DNA of 64,000 nucleotides from assembly GCF_032925565.1 (NCBI RefSeq), contig NZ_CP136708.1, positions 3,844,001 to 3,908,000 of the forward strand. The letters run 5' to 3'. The stretch is from Alteromonas sp. CI.11.F.A3. Its GTDB lineage: Bacteria; Pseudomonadota; Gammaproteobacteria; Enterobacterales; Alteromonadaceae. A model generated the notes under the pieces. It made no database searches, was not told the DNA's origin, and saw nothing but the letters and a program-made list of their open reading frames with translations. Position numbers and translations under genes: made by a program. Within the stretch, counting starts at the first letter, position 1, and every line of letters starts with the position of its first letter. Positions 63,410 through 64,000 of this stretch are shown here, one piece after another.

Positions 63410-64000
63410 TTATGCTTTTGAAGCTTGGTAAATACCTTCAATTGCACCATCTAGTGTAGCTGCAAACTCGTCATCAGATTGTTTGTCAGAAACACCTTCT
63501 GTTAGCGCTCTAGAGAAACTTGCGATAATGCCTTGGTTTTCTGAAAGCTTCGCATTGGCTTCTTCACGGTTGTAACCGCCAGACAACGCTACCACTTTAA
63601 GTACACGAGGGTGATCAACAAGCTCTTTATAGAAGTTAGCTTCATTAGGCAGTGTTAGCTTTAACATCACTTCTTGGCCTTCGCTCAACAAATTAAGCTG
63701 AGTAAGAATTTCAAGTTTAAGCAGTGCTTCTGCTTCAGCTTTTTGAGGGCTATGAATATCCACCTCAGGCTCAATGATAGGCACTAAACCTGCTGCGATA
63801 ATTTGCTTACCTACTTCAAACTGCTGCTCTACCACATCTTTGATACCTTGATGATTTGCCAGTTTTACCACTGAACGCATCTTAGTACCAAAAACATCTT
63901 GGGCAACGGCTTTAGCCAGTAACGCATCTAGACCAACAATCGGCTTCATCACCTGTACACCGTTGCTCTCTTCAACAAGCCCTTTATCCACTTTCAAGAA
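63410..64000 (-). CDS. fda: Class I fructose-bisphosphate aldolase (C-terminal part)
   Basis: The N-terminus lies beyond the window; 196 codons plus stop are visible. The segment closely resembles Staphylococcus Fda (about 296 residues): [16 protein letters not shown] at the window edge, then [53 protein letters not shown] with the likely Schiff-base Lys, [17 protein letters not shown] and SFSRAL. It cleaves fructose-1,6-bisphosphate through a Schiff base, without metal, in glycolysis and gluconeogenesis. The frame has no break. Confidence 0.95.
   Translation of the reverse strand, partial: FLKVDKGLVEESNGVQVMKPIVGLDALLAKAVAQDVFGTKMRSVVKLANHQGIKDVVEQQFEVGKQIIAAGLVPIIEPEVDIHSPQKAEAEALLKLEILTQLNLLSEGQEVMLKLTLPNEANFYKELVDHPRVLKVVALSGGYNREEANAKLSENQGIIASFSRALTEGVSDKQSDDEFAATLDGAIEGIYQASKA

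Noticed and set aside
1..64000. Search for CRISPR arrays, IS elements, tRNA, rRNA, att sites and origins
   Set aside because: None seen by eye; no transposase or integrase motifs, no spaced direct repeats and no tRNA-like cloverleaf noticed.

Overview
The window looks like chromosome of a marine gammaproteobacterium of the Alteromonas type. This is inferred from protein resemblance and layout: long-form PstC and PstA permeases, a TonB-dependent receptor beside a tryptophan-halogenase-like flavoprotein and glycosidases, YbiT, OxyR and a class I aldolase of the Fda type. No rRNA, tRNA, CRISPR array, insertion sequence or prophage is visible. A gene at each end is cut by the window edge.

Left part (1-22.7 kb). 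A small envelope locus opens the window. It has a divergent three-helix membrane protein and two secreted proteins, each carrying eleven 9-residue beta-type repeats, one fused to a PRC barrel and the other to an EF-hand. Then follow ybiT (TTG start), a patatin-like lipase, the nagK-nagA pair, a sulfotransferase remnant running into a membrane diguanylate cyclase, sbcD-sbcC, a soluble PAS-PAS chemoreceptor, yigZ, a peroxiredoxin-like protein, an M1 aminopeptidase lipoprotein, and the divergent ohr/ohrR pair with a perfect palindromic operator.

Middle part (22.7-44.9 kb). This is a plant-polysaccharide and xylose utilisation region. It holds a secreted GH3 enzyme with a PA14 insert, a TonB-dependent receptor, a tryptophan-halogenase-like protein, a membrane-anchored AraC regulator and a GH9 lipoprotein. 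Xylose catabolism follows: xylB-xylA, divergent xylR and a sugar:proton symporter. Oligosaccharides would be imported and cut, and released xylose isomerised and phosphorylated. After this come a porin, a small phosphate-binding-like periplasmic protein and a diguanylate cyclase in one tight unit, then a hemolysin III-type membrane protein overlapping a CX5R phosphatase-like gene.

Right part (45-64 kb). An ECF sigma, anti-sigma and coiled-coil exported protein operon abuts oxyR, which is divergent from a tandem universal stress protein. A phosphate block follows: pit, and pstC-pstA-pstB-phoU with no pstS or phoBR in view. Beyond an ACT-domain GcvR-like gene lies ppk-ppx, preceded by a Pho-box-like direct repeat. 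The window closes with an S9 peptidase and a truncated fda.

The parts most worth follow-up are the paired nonapeptide-repeat proteins, the porin/binding-protein/cyclase module, the ECF operon, and the shared sequence elements in the glycan locus.
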